Shown piece after piece: positions 1 through 8,757 of a stretch of 64,000 nucleotides of DNA. Where the stretch lies: NCBI RefSeq assembly GCF_002838065.1, contig NZ_PIZU01000004.1:62001-126000 (forward strand). The letters are read 5' to 3'. The notes below the pieces were generated by a model. That model worked only from the letters and a program-made list of their open reading frames with translations, was not told where the DNA came from and did no database searches. Origin of the DNA: Mycobacterium hubeiense (GTDB lineage Bacteria; Actinomycetota; Actinomycetes; Mycobacteriales; Mycobacteriaceae). The translations under genes and the position numbers were made by a program. Numbering within the stretch: the stretch's first letter is position 1; each line of letters opens with the position of its first letter.

Positions 1-363
1 CGGATAGGTCTCGGCCCACGCCAGCGACGGCTTCTCGTCGCTGAACGCCGAAATCGCTTCCCGCAGTTCCTGTATCGGGCCCGCCGCGGCGGCCGGGATC
101 TGCACCCGTGCGATCAGTCCTTCGACGCGCGGATCCTCGGCGGCGCGGTGGATGGCGGCGACGGCCTCGCGCAGGATCAGCGGGCGACCGCCGCTGGCGA
201 TGATCGCGAACGGGTCGAAGCCACCGGTCTCGGCGGGCACCGACAGCAGGTCGAGTTCGAGCACGCAACCGCTGGGCACACCGTGATGGCGGGCGGTGTC
301 GACCTTGCGCACAAGGTTCCTAAGTTCGTCGGCGCCGGGGAGACCGGACAAGAAGGAGAACAT
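1..363 (-). CDS. sppA: Signal peptide peptidase SppA (protease IV), N-terminal fragment
   Basis: The minus strand is open from an ATG at 363 to the window edge (121 codons); the rest lies outside. The start reads MFSFLSGLPGADELRNLV and continues through LELDLL and a segment RVEGLIARVQIP, which resembles the first crotonase-like repeat of SppA-type membrane proteases. These enzymes degrade cleaved signal peptides at the cytoplasmic membrane. The catalytic Ser/Lys residues lie in the missing part. The identification also rests on position: in mycobacteria sppA follows rplO directly, as here. It is separated from rplO by a terminator, so it is probably its own transcription unit. Confidence 0.8.
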   Translation of the reverse strand, partial: MFSFLSGLPGADELRNLVRKVDTARHHGVPSGCVLELDLLSVPAETGGFDPFAIIASGGRPLILREAVAAIHRAAEDPRVEGLIARVQIPAAAAGPIQELREAISAFSDEKPSLAWAETYP

Positions 364-409
364 GCTCCGAGCCTACCGACGCGCGCGATAGGGCAGGGTT
401 GGGCGCCGA

Positions 410-460
410 CTGTGCGGTTTCATACGCGACCCGCCGCCGGAGGCGTATCAAATCGCACAG
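410..460. repeat. Imperfect inverted repeat between sppA and rplO
   Basis: Arms at 410-427 and 443-460 (left arm CTGTGCGGTTTCATACGC) match at 16 of 18 positions around a 15-nt loop. It lies about 50 bp upstream of sppA and 24 bp beyond the rplO terminator. It could be a structured mRNA leader, a second terminator or an intergenic repeat unit; the sequence does not decide. Confidence 0.6.
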
Positions 461-483
461 TGGCGAAACCGGGACCCCACGCA

Positions 484-509
484 AAAGGCCCCGCCAATGC
501 GGGGCCTTT
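484..509 (-). terminator. Rho-independent terminator of the spc operon
   Basis: A perfect 11-bp stem (AAAGGCCCCGC) with a 4-nt loop starts 15 bp beyond the rplO stop. On the minus strand it ends in a short run of T. Its place after the last ribosomal gene fits termination of the spc operon before sppA. Confidence 0.85.
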
Positions 510-523
510 CGCGTCAAGCGAAA

Positions 524-961
524 CTACAGCTCGGTCACCGAGCCGCCGGCGGCGGTGATCTTCTCCCGCGCCGCACCGCTGAACTTGTGCGCGGTGACGT
601 TGACCTTGGCGGTCAGCTTGCCGTCGCCGAGCACCTTGACCAGTGAGTTCTTGCGGACGGCACCCGCGGCCACCAGCTCGTCCAGGCCGACGTCGCCGCC
701 CTTGGGGAACAGCTTGTTGATGTCGCCGACGTTGACGACCTCGTAGGAGGTGCGGAACCGGTTGCGGAAGCCCTTGAGCTTGGGCAGCCGCATGTGGATC
801 GGCATCTGGCCACCCTCGAACGTCACGGGGACGTTCTTGCGGGCCTTGGTGCCCTTGGTGCCGCGGCCGGCGGTCTTACCCTTGGATCCCTCACCGCGGC
901 CGACGCGCGTCTTCGCGGTCTTGCTGCCGGGTGCCGGCTTCAGGTCATGCAATTTGATCAT
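524..961 (-). CDS. rplO: 50S ribosomal protein L15
   Basis: Codes for 145 residues, the usual L15 length. It starts [20 protein letters not shown] and has the Gly/Lys-rich N-terminal arm ([17 protein letters not shown]) that threads into the large subunit. L15 is a late assembly protein that contacts domains II and V of 23S rRNA. Its ATG overlaps the rpmD stop (ATGA), so translation is coupled. It is the last gene of the spc operon here; a strong hairpin follows. As in other actinobacteria, secY does not follow directly. Confidence 0.98.
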   Translation of the reverse strand: MIKLHDLKPAPGSKTAKTRVGRGEGSKGKTAGRGTKGTKARKNVPVTFEGGQMPIHMRLPKLKGFRNRFRTSYEVVNVGDINKLFPKGGDVGLDELVAAGAVRKNSLVKVLGDGKLTAKVNVTAHKFSGAAREKITAAGGSVTEL

Positions 962-1146
962 TTGGTCTCCACCGCCTCAACTTCGACGAGGTGATGCACG
1001 GTCTTGATCAATCCGCGCGTCTGCGGGTTGTCCTCACGGACCACCGACTGGCGAATCTTGCGCAGCCCCAGCGTCCGCAGGCTTTCGCGCTGCTTCCAGC
1101 GCGCGCCGATGGTGCTGCGTACCTGAGTAATCCGAAGCTCTGCCAT
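958..1146 (-). CDS. rpmD: 50S ribosomal protein L30
   Basis: Codes for 62 residues, full length for bacterial L30, beginning [14 protein letters not shown] and ending VEVEAVETK. It is a small alpha/beta protein of the large subunit. Two bases separate it from the rpsE stop, and its stop overlaps the rplO start by four bases, so the three genes are tightly coupled in one transcript. Confidence 0.98.
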   Translation of the reverse strand: MAELRITQVRSTIGARWKQRESLRTLGLRKIRQSVVREDNPQTRGLIKTVHHLVEVEAVETK

Positions 1147-1148
1147 GG

Positions 1149-1820
1149 CTATGCCGACCCTTCACGTGCGGCCGACGCGGCAAGCGCCTCGGCCTCGCGC
1201 CGCGCCTTGAGCATGCTGGCCGGCGCGACGTCCTCGATGGGCAAGCCACGTCGGGCCGCCACCTCTTCCGGGCGCTGTAGCATTTTCAGCGCGGCAACGG
1301 TGGCGTGCACCACGTTGATCGCGTTGTCGCTACCCAGCGACTTGGCCAAAATGTCGTGCACGCCAGCGCATTCCAGCACCGCACGAACGGCACCGCCGGC
1401 GATCACACCGGTACCCGGGCTGGCCGGGCGCAGCAGCACCACACCCGCAGCGGCTTCACCCTGCACTGGATGGGTGATGGTGCCGCCGATCAACGGAACG
1501 CGGAAGAAGTTCTTGCGCGCCTCCTCGACACCCTTGGCGATCGCGGCCGGCACCTCCTTGGCCTTGCCGTAGCCGACACCGACCATGCCGTTGCCGTCGC
1601 CGACGATCACCAGCGCGGTGAAGCTGAACCGCCGACCGCCCTTGACCACCTTGGAAACTCGGTTGATCGCGACGACGCGTTCGAGATAGTTGCTCTTGTC
1701 GCCACCGTCACGGCCGCGGCCGCCACGGTCGTCACGGCGACCCCGGCCCTCCCGGTCGCCCCGAGGGGGTCGGCCGTCCGTGGTTCCTGGCCCGCCGGCG
1801 CCAGTTGGCTGCTCGGCCAT
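1149..1820 (-). CDS. rpsE: 30S ribosomal protein S5
   Basis: Codes for 223 residues. The conserved core starts near residue 43 ([19 protein letters not shown]) with the S5 RNA-binding domain, followed by the C-terminal domain with [14 protein letters not shown]5 sits at the mRNA entry site and affects decoding accuracy. The first ~42 residues are a Gly/Arg/Asp-rich disordered extension ([19 protein letters not shown]) absent from the E. coli protein (about 167 residues) but usual in mycobacteria. It lies 31 bp downstream of rplR in the spc operon. Confidence 0.98.
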   Translation of the reverse strand: MAEQPTGAGGPGTTDGRPPRGDREGRGRRDDRGGRGRDGGDKSNYLERVVAINRVSKVVKGGRRFSFTALVIVGDGNGMVGVGYGKAKEVPAAIAKGVEEARKNFFRVPLIGGTITHPVQGEAAAGVVLLRPASPGTGVIAGGAVRAVLECAGVHDILAKSLGSDNAINVVHATVAALKMLQRPEEVAARRGLPIEDVAPASMLKARREAEALAASAAREGSA

Positions 1821-1851
1821 CAGTTAATCCCTTCGTTGTACGTCTTCATCA

Positions 1852-2247
1852 TCAGAACTTCAGCCCGCCTTCGCGGGCCGCATCTGCCAGTGCCGCGATG
1901 CGTCCGCCGTAGGTGTAGCCGCCGCGGTCGAACACCACCGTTTCGATTCCCGCGGCCTTCGCGCGCTCGGCGATCAGCTGACCGACGCGCACACTGTGGG
2001 CCTTCTTGTCGCCCTCGATCGCGCGCACATCGGGCTCGATCGACGACGCCGCCGCCAGCGTGGTGCCGTTGAGGTCGTTGACCAACTGCACGTGGATGTG
2101 CCGCGCGGAGCGGTGCACCACCAGGCGCGGCGTCTCGGCCGTCCCGGAGATCTTCTTGCGCAGCCGGGCGTGCCGGCGCAACCGCGCGGTGCGGCGGGCC
2201 TGCGACACGCTCTGCCCCACCGTCTTACGCTTCGTCTCAGTAGCCAT
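1852..2247 (-). CDS. rplR: 50S ribosomal protein L18
   Basis: Codes for 131 residues, a normal length. A basic N-terminus ([18 protein letters not shown]) precedes the 5S-rRNA-binding fold with [16 protein letters not shown], and the end is the conserved [19 protein letters not shown]18 helps dock 5S rRNA on the central protuberance. It is separated from rplF by three bases, in operon order rplF-rplR-rpsE. Confidence 0.98.
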   Translation of the reverse strand: MATETKRKTVGQSVSQARRTARLRRHARLRKKISGTAETPRLVVHRSARHIHVQLVNDLNGTTLAAASSIEPDVRAIEGDKKAHSVRVGQLIAERAKAAGIETVVFDRGGYTYGGRIAALADAAREGGLKF

Positions 2248-2250
2248 GAC

Positions 2251-2790
2251 TTACTTACCTGTCTTTCCGACCTTGCGGCGGATCTGCTCACCCTCGTAGC
2301 GCACGCCCTTGCCCTTGTACGGGTCGGGGCGGCGCAGGCGGCGGATCACCGCGGAGATCTGGCCGACCTTCTGCTTGTCGATCCCCGACACGGAGAACTT
2401 CGTCGGCGACTCGACCGCGAACGTGATGCCCTCGGGCGGCTCGATCACCACGGGATGGCTGTATCCCAGTGCGAACTCGAGGTTTTGACCCTTGAGCTGC
2501 ACGCGGTAGCCGACGCCGTGGATCTCCATCTTGGTGGTGTAACCCTCGGTGACACCGGTGACCAGGTTGGACACCAGCGTGCGCGACAACCCGTGCAGCG
2601 AGCGGTTGCGCCGCTCGTCGTCGGGCCGGGTCACCACGATGGCGCCGTCATCGTCACGGGCCACCTTGATGGGCTCCGCGACATCCAGCGACAGGGTGCC
2701 CTTGGGGCCCTTGACCGACACGCTCTGCCCGTCGATCGTCACATCGACCCCGGCGGGAACCGGAACCGGCTGCTTACCAATACGCGACAT
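2251..2790 (-). CDS. rplF: 50S ribosomal protein L6
   Basis: Codes for 179 residues, full length. It starts [19 protein letters not shown], has the two repeated alpha/beta domains, and ends with the L6 signature region [20 protein letters not shown]6 lies near the sarcin-ricin loop and the GTPase-associated centre, where EF-G and EF-Tu act (both encoded later in this window). It is 13 bp downstream of rpsH. Confidence 0.98.
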   Translation of the reverse strand: MSRIGKQPVPVPAGVDVTIDGQSVSVKGPKGTLSLDVAEPIKVARDDDGAIVVTRPDDERRNRSLHGLSRTLVSNLVTGVTEGYTTKMEIHGVGYRVQLKGQNLEFALGYSHPVVIEPPEGITFAVESPTKFSVSGIDKQKVGQISAVIRRLRRPDPYKGKGVRYEGEQIRRKVGKTGK

Positions 2791-2803
2791 GTCTAGTTAC
2801 CCC

Positions 2804-3202
2804 TCACCACACGTAAGCGAGGACTTCGCCGCCCACGCCCTCTCGGGCCGCCTGGCGATCGGTCTTCAGGCCCGAGGACGTGGAGATGATCGCCACACCC
2901 AGGCCACCGAGCACCCGCGGCAGATTGGTGGATTTCGCGTACACCCGCAGACCGGGCTTGGACACCCGGCGCAGACCCGCAATGCTGCGTTCCCGGCTGG
3001 GGCCGTACTTCAACTGCACTACCAGCGCCTTGCCCACGCGGGCATCCTCGACGTGGTAGTCGGCGATGTAGCCCTCCTTCTTGAGGATCTCGGCGATGTT
3101 GGCCTTGATCTTCGAGTGCGGCAGGGACACCTCGTCGTGGTACGCCGAATTGGCGTTGCGCAGACGTGTCAAAAAGTCTGCGATCGGGTCCGTCATAGTC
3201 AT
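2804..3202 (-). CDS. rpsH: 30S ribosomal protein S8
   Basis: Codes for 132 residues, starting [18 protein letters not shown] and ending [13 protein letters not shown], both typical of S8. It binds the central domain of 16S rRNA. In E. coli S8 represses the spc operon by binding near rplE; whether it does so here cannot be told. The 139-bp gap between its start and rpsN is the longest inside this operon and contains no gene. Confidence 0.98.
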   Translation of the reverse strand: MTMTDPIADFLTRLRNANSAYHDEVSLPHSKIKANIAEILKKEGYIADYHVEDARVGKALVVQLKYGPSRERSIAGLRRVSKPGLRVYAKSTNLPRVLGGLGVAIISTSSGLKTDRQAAREGVGGEVLAYVW

Positions 3203-3341
3203 CGAGCGCTGCTCCTCTTCGTCGCTACGCTCCGCATCGTCGTCATCGCAGTCATGACAGCGGGATTCACCTTCCTCGCGGCGGTTCCCTGTATCAGGGC
3301 CTACCGCAACTTATTTCGAATAGGTCTGTAGTTGTGGGCCG

Positions 3342-3527
3342 TTACCAGCTGGACTTCTGCACACCGGGCAGTTCGCCGGCATGCGCCATCTCGCGCAGGC
3401 AGATGCGGCACAGCCCGAACTTGCGGTAAACCGCGTGCGGGCGACCGCACTTGCTGCACCGGGTGTAGGCGCGCACCTTGAACTTCGGCTTCTTGTTGGC
3501 CTTGTTGACCAGTGCCTTCTTTGCCAT
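3342..3527 (-). CDS. rpsZ: 30S ribosomal protein S14, zinc-binding type Z
   Basis: Codes for 61 residues, the short type Z form. Two Cys pairs (CSKC near residue 23 and CRIC near residue 40) form the zinc knuckle. This is the housekeeping C+ form. Mycobacteria usually also have a longer zinc-free paralogue induced by zinc starvation, which is not in this window. It starts four bases after the rplE stop. The symbols rpsZ, rpsN and rpsN1 are all used. Confidence 0.96.
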   Translation of the reverse strand: MAKKALVNKANKKPKFKVRAYTRCSKCGRPHAVYRKFGLCRICLREMAHAGELPGVQKSSW

Positions 3528-3531
3528 CTGC

Positions 3532-4095
3532 TCAGTTCTCCTTGAACGGAAAGCCCAGCGCCCGCAACAGCGCTCGTCCTTCGTCGTCGGTCGTCGCCGA
3601 GGTGACGACGGTGATGTCCATGCCGCGGGGCCGGTCGATGGAGTCCACGTCGATCTCGTGGAACACCGACTGCTCGGTCAGCCCGAAGGTGTAGTTGCCG
3701 GTGCCGTCGAACTGCTTGGGGCTCAGACCACGGAAGTCGCGGATACGCGGCAGCGCGATCGAGATCAGCCGGTCCAAAAACTCCCACATCCGGTCGCCGC
3801 GCAGGGTGACGCGCGCGCCGATCGGCATGCCCTCGCGCAACTTGAACTGTGCGATGGACTTGCGGGCCCGGCGGATCTCCGGCTTCTGGCCGGTGATCAG
3901 CGCGAGGTCGTTGACGGCGCCGTTGATCAGCTTGGCGTCGCGGGCGGCGTCACCGACACCCATGTTGACGACGACCTTGACCACGCCGGGGATCTGCATG
4001 ACGTTGGCGTAGCCGAACTCTTTCTGCAGCGACTCCTTGATTTCCTCGCGGTAGCGCTGCTTCAGACGAGGCAGAGTCTTTTCAGCTGTAGTCAT
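3532..4095 (-). CDS. rplE: 50S ribosomal protein L5
   Basis: Codes for 187 residues. It contains the L5 signature region ([17 protein letters not shown] near residue 45) and the conserved C-terminus [21 protein letters not shown]5 forms a complex with 5S rRNA and L18, and contacts P-site tRNA. One base separates it from rplX upstream, so the two are translationally coupled. Confidence 0.98.
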   Translation of the reverse strand: MTTAEKTLPRLKQRYREEIKESLQKEFGYANVMQIPGVVKVVVNMGVGDAARDAKLINGAVNDLALITGQKPEIRRARKSIAQFKLREGMPIGARVTLRGDRMWEFLDRLISIALPRIRDFRGLSPKQFDGTGNYTFGLTEQSVFHEIDVDSIDRPRGMDITVVTSATTDDEGRALLRALGFPFKEN

Positions 4096-4096
4096 G

Positions 4097-4414
4097 TCAG
4101 ATGTCCTTGCCGTTGGTCTTGGCGATGCGGACCTTCTTGCCGGTCTCGTCGTCGCGGCGGTAGCCGACGCGGGTGGGCTTGCCGTCGGAGTCGATGAGCA
4201 TCACGTTGGACACGTGGATCGGCGCCTCCTGGGTGACGATGCCGCCGGACTGCGCACCACGCTCGTTGCGCGAGATCGCGGTGTGCTTCTTGATCCGGTT
4301 CACGCCCTCGACGAGGATCTTGTTGCGGGTCGGATAGGCCTGCAGCACCTTGCCTTTGGCGCCTTTGTCCTTGCCGGAGATGACCAGCACGGTGTCGCCC
4401 TTGTGGACCTTCAT
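4097..4414 (-). CDS. rplX: 50S ribosomal protein L24
   Basis: Codes for 105 residues with the N-terminal KOW motif ([21 protein letters not shown]) typical of L24, an assembly initiator that binds the 5' domain of 23S rRNA. It directly abuts rplN with no gap. It ends [10 protein letters not shown] just before rplE. Confidence 0.98.
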   Translation of the reverse strand: MKVHKGDTVLVISGKDKGAKGKVLQAYPTRNKILVEGVNRIKKHTAISRNERGAQSGGIVTQEAPIHVSNVMLIDSDGKPTRVGYRRDDETGKKVRIAKTNGKDI

Positions 4415-4783
4415 CTACAGCACCTCCGGAGCCAGCGAGACGATCTTCATGAAGCGCTTCTCACGCAGTTCGCGGCCGACCGGGCCGAAGATGCGGGTGC
4501 CGCGGGGATCGTTGTCGGGCTTGATGATGACGGCGGCATTCTCGTCGAACTTGATGTAGCTGCCGTCGGCGCGGCGGCGCTCCTTGACGGTGCGCACCAC
4601 CACGGCCTTGACGATCTCGCCACGCTTGACGTTGCCGCCGGGAATGGCGTCCTTGACGGTCGCGACGATGATGTCGCCGATTCCGGCGTAGCGCCGCGAC
4701 GAGCCGCCGAGCACGCGGATGCACAAGATCTCCTTGGCGCCCGTGTTGTCGGCGACCTTCAACCGCGATTCCTGCTGAATCAC
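4415..4783 (-). CDS. rplN: 50S ribosomal protein L14
   Basis: Codes for 122 residues, exactly the family length, starting [20 protein letters not shown] and ending VSLAPEVL. L14 lies at the subunit interface in bridges B5 and B8. It is the first gene of the spc operon; a promoter-like sequence lies about 130 bp upstream. In many bacteria rpsQ directly precedes rplN, but here about 7.2 kb of other genes and insertion elements separate them. Confidence 0.98.
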   Translation of the reverse strand: MIQQESRLKVADNTGAKEILCIRVLGGSSRRYAGIGDIIVATVKDAIPGGNVKRGEIVKAVVVRTVKERRRADGSYIKFDENAAVIIKPDNDPRGTRIFGPVGRELREKRFMKIVSLAPEVL

Positions 4784-4911
4784 TCGATCTCCTGACCTGG
4801 TTTTGTATGCACGCCAGATACCGACCTGGTCGTGCGCGGTCTTGTGTCACCGAAGGGCACGCGGGGCCAACTCGCGAAAGCCAGCCGAGGTCTGCCCAAG
4901 GCAACCCCTAC

Positions 4912-4940
4912 ATACTAGGTGAGCACGGGCAATGCACCAA
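4912..4940 (-). promoter_or_regulatory. Probable sigma-A promoter of the spc operon
   Basis: On the minus strand TTGGTG (4940-4935) is followed after 17 nt by TAGTAT (4917-4912), about 130 bp before rplN. A separate promoter is needed because the operon is cut off from the S10 genes. The 215-bp gap holds no gene. The long leader could carry control, but no clear structure was found. Confidence 0.55.
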
Positions 4941-4998
4941 ATTGCACGTGCTGGCCCGTCTGGCACGAGCGTGCTGATTCTCAGGATCGCATGCGACA

Positions 4999-5664
4999 GT
5001 GTTCCGCGTGCTTTCTGACCGGGCCGAGCCCGAACACCACGTCGTCGAGCTGGACAAGCTCAAACCGACGCTGATCCGGGCCGCGCTGCTGCTGGTGGAG
5101 ACGGCCGTCGTGCCGACGCTGTTGCTCTACGCGTGCACGGTCACCGTCGGCAGCATGTGGGGGCTGGTCGCGGTGTTCGGATGGTGCGCGCTGTGCGTCG
5201 GCGCCCGGGTGACGCTGCGCCAGCGGGTGCCCAGCATGCTGCTGTTCGCGCTCTGCGGCCTGGTCGGGCGCACCACCGTGGCGTTGGCGTTCTCCAACAT
5301 GTACCTCTATCTCTTCCAGCCGATCCTCGGCTCGCTGTGTATGGCGGTGCTGTTTCTCGGCAGTGCGGCGATCGGCAAACCGGTGACGGTGCCGCTCGCC
5401 CGCGATTTCGTGGCGTTGCCGGCGCACGTGTTCAGTGATCGACGGGTGCGTCGGATCTTCATCAACGTCTCGCTGATCTGGGGTGTGTCCCGGCTGATCG
5501 ACGTCGGCATGAGCATGGGCAGCCTGCACTTCGGCGTCGACGCCGGCCTGCTGTCCCGAGGTCTGCTCAGCACGCTGTTGACGGTTGCGACCGTGGCGGT
5601 GTGCGCCGTGTGGGGTTGGCGACAGATCCAGCAGGTGCCGGGGCTGACATTCAGATTTGCCTAG
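4999..5664 (+). CDS. VC0807-family integral membrane protein
   Basis: Codes for 221 residues from a GTG start (4999). After a short cytoplasmic N-terminus there are about five to six hydrophobic segments, including AALLLVETAVVPTLLLYA near residue 28 and a late one at LLSTLLTVATVAVCAVWGW. The pattern fits the VC0807 family of unknown function, found next to rplN in mycobacteria. It is transcribed away from rplN and towards the formylglycine-generating enzyme gene, ending 56 bp from it. No catalytic motif is visible. Confidence 0.72.
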   Translation: MFRVLSDRAEPEHHVVELDKLKPTLIRAALLLVETAVVPTLLLYACTVTVGSMWGLVAVFGWCALCVGARVTLRQRVPSMLLFALCGLVGRTTVALAFSNMYLYLFQPILGSLCMAVLFLGSAAIGKPVTVPLARDFVALPAHVFSDRRVRRIFINVSLIWGVSRLIDVGMSMGSLHFGVDAGLLSRGLLSTLLTVATVAVCAVWGWRQIQQVPGLTFRFA

Positions 5665-5720
5665 CGTTTGCGCAGTCACTCGACATCGACGAACCCAGGG
5701 TCGCGCTGCTACTGGATGAC

Positions 5721-6584
5721 CTATAAGGCAGCCACGCAGCGGAATCCGATATGCGTTGTCGCGCTGTCCCGCGACTGCGGCGATCGCGCGGCCGGGCGAT
5801 AGCGGTGGCAGTACTCCGGCGCGCACAGGTGTGAGCCGCCCTTCAGCGTCTGGCTGATCGACGGGTCCGCATCGGTGGGCGGGCAGCACGCCGGCTTGGC
5901 CGGTCGGTGGTGCGCCGAGAACTCCGTCGTCGTCCACTCCCAGACGTTGCCGATCATGTCGAGCAGGCCGAAGGCGTTCGGCGGGAAGGTGCCGACGGGC
6001 GAGGTGCCGCCCCATCCGTCATTGCGGTACGGGAAGCGACCCTGCCAGGTGTTGGCCATCAGCTGCCCGCCCGGCGTGGCGTCGTCGCCCCACGGATAGG
6101 TGGTGTCGGTGCCGCCGCGCCCCGCGTACTCCCACTCGGCCTCGCTGGGCAGCCGTCGGCCCGCCCACTCCGCGTAGGCGGCGGCGTCGGCGTACGCCAC
6201 CTGAAGCACCGGGTGGTCGAGTCGGTCGTCGATCGTGCTCGTGGGCCCGAAGGGGTGACGCCAGCAGGCGCCGGGCGCCCAGTCCCACCACTGGCGCCAG
6301 TCGCGCAGGTCGACGGGACCGCTCGTCGGCCGGAAAACCAGTCCCCCGGGTTGCAGATCCTCAGGTGGCACGCCGGGGTAGAGCGCCGGGTCGAGGGGGC
6401 GTTCGGCGACGGTGACGTAGCCGGTGTCGTCGACGAACTCGGCGTACTGGGCGTTGGTGACCGGGTGCTTTTCGATCGCGAATGCCGCGACGGACACCGT
6501 ATGCACCGGCGTCTCTTCGGGGTAGAAGCTCGTTGAGCCCATCCGGAATGATCCGCCGGGCAGGTCGACCAGCTCGGTCAGCAT
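5721..6584 (-). CDS. Formylglycine-generating enzyme (sulfatase-modifying factor)
   Basis: Codes for 287 residues of the FGE-sulfatase fold. It opens with the family pattern GGSFRMGS near residue 10 and has RLPSEAEWEYAGRGG, GNVWEW and GFRC at the end. The two active-site cysteines are present (Cys254 and Cys259, in GGSHLCAPEYCHRYR). FGE oxidises a cysteine in type I sulfatases to formylglycine, using copper and oxygen. In M. tuberculosis it lies next to the arylsulfatase gene atsA; no sulfatase of that type is found in this window. It starts four bases after the LpqN-like gene, so the two are probably co-transcribed. Confidence 0.92.
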   Translation of the reverse strand: MLTELVDLPGGSFRMGSTSFYPEETPVHTVSVAAFAIEKHPVTNAQYAEFVDDTGYVTVAERPLDPALYPGVPPEDLQPGGLVFRPTSGPVDLRDWRQWWDWAPGACWRHPFGPTSTIDDRLDHPVLQVAYADAAAYAEWAGRRLPSEAEWEYAGRGGTDTTYPWGDDATPGGQLMANTWQGRFPYRNDGWGGTSPVGTFPPNAFGLLDMIGNVWEWTTTEFSAHHRPAKPACCPPTDADPSISQTLKGGSHLCAPEYCHRYRPAARSPQSRDSATTHIGFRCVAAL

Positions 6585-6588
6585 GACT

Positions 6589-7254
6589 TCAGGGTAGGAC
6601 GACGGCGAAGTCTTGCATCAGCACGTTTTTCGCATTCTCGAATCCCGCGGCCCGTGGCGGAGCCTGCAGGTGGATTGCCACCACGTAGTCGTCGGTGTTG
6701 GTCCAGATGTGCGTGATGCGGTCCGCGAAGTCGACGGGCCCTTCGGGCGGACCAGAAAGGTTGCCGAACAGCTTCTGGCTGCTGTACCCGCAGAACTCGG
6801 CGGGGCGTACGTTGATGACGGACAGCGCCGCCTTCTTGGCGAGGTCGTCGGCGTATTTGTCGAACGCCGCAGCAGGGTCCAGCGTTGTGCGGACGATGCT
6901 CACCGTGCCCGACATCCCTTCGGGCCCTTGCAGATTCAGTGCGACGTCACCGGTGCCGGGCTTCGAGGTCCAGCCGTCCGGCAAGCTGATGGTGACCCTG
7001 GGGGCGGCGGCGTCGGCGATCGTGGCGGGCGTGGCCCGACCTGCACCAGGCTTCGGGAAGCAGAGGAACGCATTCGGCGGGATACTTTCGCGCAGCGTTT
7101 CTTTGACGCCGGGCACCTCCGCGGGTGACGCCGTGGCCGACGTCGCGATCGGCGCCTCCGCTCTCACGGCGGTGCCTTCGCTGGACTTCTGGCAGCCGGC
7201 AATCAAACCCGCCACCGCGGCGCCCGTTCCGAGCAGTAGGCACAGATATCGCAT
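6589..7254 (-). CDS. LpqN/LpqT-family lipoprotein
   Basis: Codes for 221 residues. A signal sequence ends in a lipobox (LIAGC, Cys21), so the mature protein should be anchored to the outer face of the membrane. After a low-complexity linker the body (RVTISLPDGWTSKPG, then ITHIWTNTDDYVVAIHLQAP) matches the LpqN family, envelope proteins whose M. tuberculosis member interacts with cell-wall and host factors. It is followed after four bases by the formylglycine-generating enzyme gene. Its exact role is unknown. Confidence 0.8.
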   Translation of the reverse strand: MRYLCLLLGTGAAVAGLIAGCQKSSEGTAVRAEAPIATSATASPAEVPGVKETLRESIPPNAFLCFPKPGAGRATPATIADAAAPRVTISLPDGWTSKPGTGDVALNLQGPEGMSGTVSIVRTTLDPAAAFDKYADDLAKKAALSVINVRPAEFCGYSSQKLFGNLSGPPEGPVDFADRITHIWTNTDDYVVAIHLQAPPRAAGFENAKNVLMQDFAVVLP

Positions 7255-7296
7255 CCGGTCAGCCCCCCGAGAACGCTTGTGTCAGTGGCTCGGAGG

Positions 7297-7977
7297 TTAC
7301 ACCGGTTCCGTAGCAGTGGTCCGCGGAATGGACGACGGCTCGATGGCCGGTCTCCTGCGCATCCACCAATGCACGGCGGCCAGCGGAATCGTCCAGCCCA
7401 ACCAGGCGCCGACACCGGCCACCACCCAGAGGAAGTGTTCTTCGTTTCCGTCAAAGACACTGTGTTGCAAAGGATTCAACGTGATGTAGAGCACCGGAGT
7501 CCACAGCCGGTTGGTGATGATCGAGAACGCCAGTGTCGCGCTGTACACCATGTTGCGGCGATGCTCCCCGAAGTGACGCGCCCGTCCGGCGAGGTAGCCG
7601 CGGATGGTGAACCACAGCCACAGGGCGGCGAGTAGGACATTGCTGACGGCAAGGATCGGGCCGAATGGGGTGGCCGCACCGATCACCATCGCGCACGCCG
7701 CGGCGGGAATTGCGGTGGCGACGTAGACCCGGCCGGTCCGTCGGTGCAGCACCGGGCGGCGACGGCGCAAGCCGGGCCAGATCTGCGCGACGGCGCACAC
7801 CATCGCCACCGCCCCGAACATGACATGGCCGACCAGCAGCGGGTAATGCAATGCGAACGTGGCGGGGACCCGGGTGTCGCCGATGAAGTACGGCGGCAGC
7901 GAGAAAACCAAGAAGGCGAGGACGACGAGGCCGAGGACGATAGAGGGCCAAGAAGGACGACGGATTGCGTATGCCAT
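7297..7977 (-). CDS. DUF2306-like membrane protein
   Basis: Codes for 226 residues from ATG 7977 (MAYAIRRPSWPSIVLG). About seven transmembrane helices are visible, with histidines at helix ends (HYPLLVGHVMFG, HRRTGRVYV, HFGEHRRNMVYS, LNPLQHSVF). This layout fits DUF2306, a four-to-eight-helix membrane family of unknown function sometimes compared with haem-binding proteins. The start codon lies inside a perfect 15-bp palindrome facing the divergent tetR gene, so it is very likely that regulator's target. Longer starts upstream are possible but would run through the palindromes. Confidence 0.7.
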   Translation of the reverse strand: MAYAIRRPSWPSIVLGLVVLAFLVFSLPPYFIGDTRVPATFALHYPLLVGHVMFGAVAMVCAVAQIWPGLRRRRPVLHRRTGRVYVATAIPAAACAMVIGAATPFGPILAVSNVLLAALWLWFTIRGYLAGRARHFGEHRRNMVYSATLAFSIITNRLWTPVLYITLNPLQHSVFDGNEEHFLWVVAGVGAWLGWTIPLAAVHWWMRRRPAIEPSSIPRTTATEPV

Positions 7978-8000
7978 ACGCGTGAGCGTACGCCATACGC
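7967..8000. promoter_or_regulatory. Twin TetR-type operators between DUF2306 gene and tetR
   Basis: 7967-7981 is a perfect palindrome, GCGTATG-C-CATACGC. 7986-8000 is a second copy, GCGTACG-C-CATACGC, with one mismatch. Their centres are 19 bp apart. They lie between two divergent genes, the usual place for an autoregulating TetR. The first copy covers the DUF2306 start codon. Confidence 0.75.
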
Positions 8001-8033
8001 ATCCGCTGGCCCAGTCGATTAGGCTGTCCCTCG

Positions 8034-8753
8034 ATGGCCAGCGATGCCCCGCTCCCCCGCGCACTCGAGATTCTGTGGCGGGATGAAACGTCGACCCGGA
8101 AGGCCGGCGGGCTGAGCCGTGAGCGCATCGTGGCCGCGGCGATCGATTTGGCCGACCGCGACGGCCTCGGCGCGCTGTCGATGGCGCGGCTGGCTGAGCG
8201 TCTCGGCTGCGGCACCATGTCGCTGTACCGGCACGTGGCCAACAAAGACGAATTGCTGACGTTCATGTTGTCGGCCGTGCCCGCACCACCGCCCGCGTTC
8301 ACCGATGCGGCGGATTGGCGTGGCGCACTGACCGATTGGGCTCTCGGCCTTTGGGAGGTGTATCACCGCCATCCGTGGATCCTGCACACCGCCGCGTCCG
8401 GTCCGCCGTTGGACCCGGGTCAGCTGGCCTGGTTGGACGCCGGGCTAGCGACGTTGGGCGGCACCCGCCTGGCCGAGCGGGTCAAGCTGACCGCGGTTAC
8501 GGCGATCCTGCATTACGTGCGAGGGGCAGCAGCGTTGGCCATCGAAGCCAGCGGCGTCGACAGTCCTGTGTATCCGGAGTTACTGCGAAAACTGTTGGAC
8601 CCGCGACGTTTTCCTGCCTTGGCGGCCGCGCTCGACGCTGGGGTGCTCGACGGCGGCGACGAATTTGTTGCCGAGTTTCACTCCGGTCTGCGCCTGCTGC
8701 TCGACGGCATCGCCGCGCAGATGCGCAGCGCAGAGCCCGGGCATCGCGCGTAA
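8034..8753 (+). CDS. TetR-family transcriptional regulator
   Basis: Codes for 239 residues. The helix-turn-helix lies near residues 28-72 (SRERIVAAAIDLADRDGLG, then LAERLGCGTMSLYRHVANKDEL). The C-terminal part resembles the TetR_C class of tetracycline-repressor-like proteins with a ligand pocket. It is divergent from the DUF2306 membrane-protein gene; two palindromes in the 56-bp gap are candidate operators. The ligand is unknown. Confidence 0.9.
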   Translation: MASDAPLPRALEILWRDETSTRKAGGLSRERIVAAAIDLADRDGLGALSMARLAERLGCGTMSLYRHVANKDELLTFMLSAVPAPPPAFTDAADWRGALTDWALGLWEVYHRHPWILHTAASGPPLDPGQLAWLDAGLATLGGTRLAERVKLTAVTAILHYVRGAAALAIEASGVDSPVYPELLRKLLDPRRFPALAAALDAGVLDGGDEFVAEFHSGLRLLLDGIAAQMRSAEPGHRA

Positions 8754-8757
8754 GCGG

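Noticed and set aside
4981..6015. Minus-strand open frame of 344 codons
   Set aside because: It is antisense to the VC0807-type gene and overlaps the FGE gene in another frame. The sequence is rich in Arg, His and Gln, as shadows usually are.
7978..8064. Longer N-terminus for the DUF2306 protein
   Set aside because: The added residues are encoded by the operator region and overlap the divergent tetR start; they are not membrane-like.
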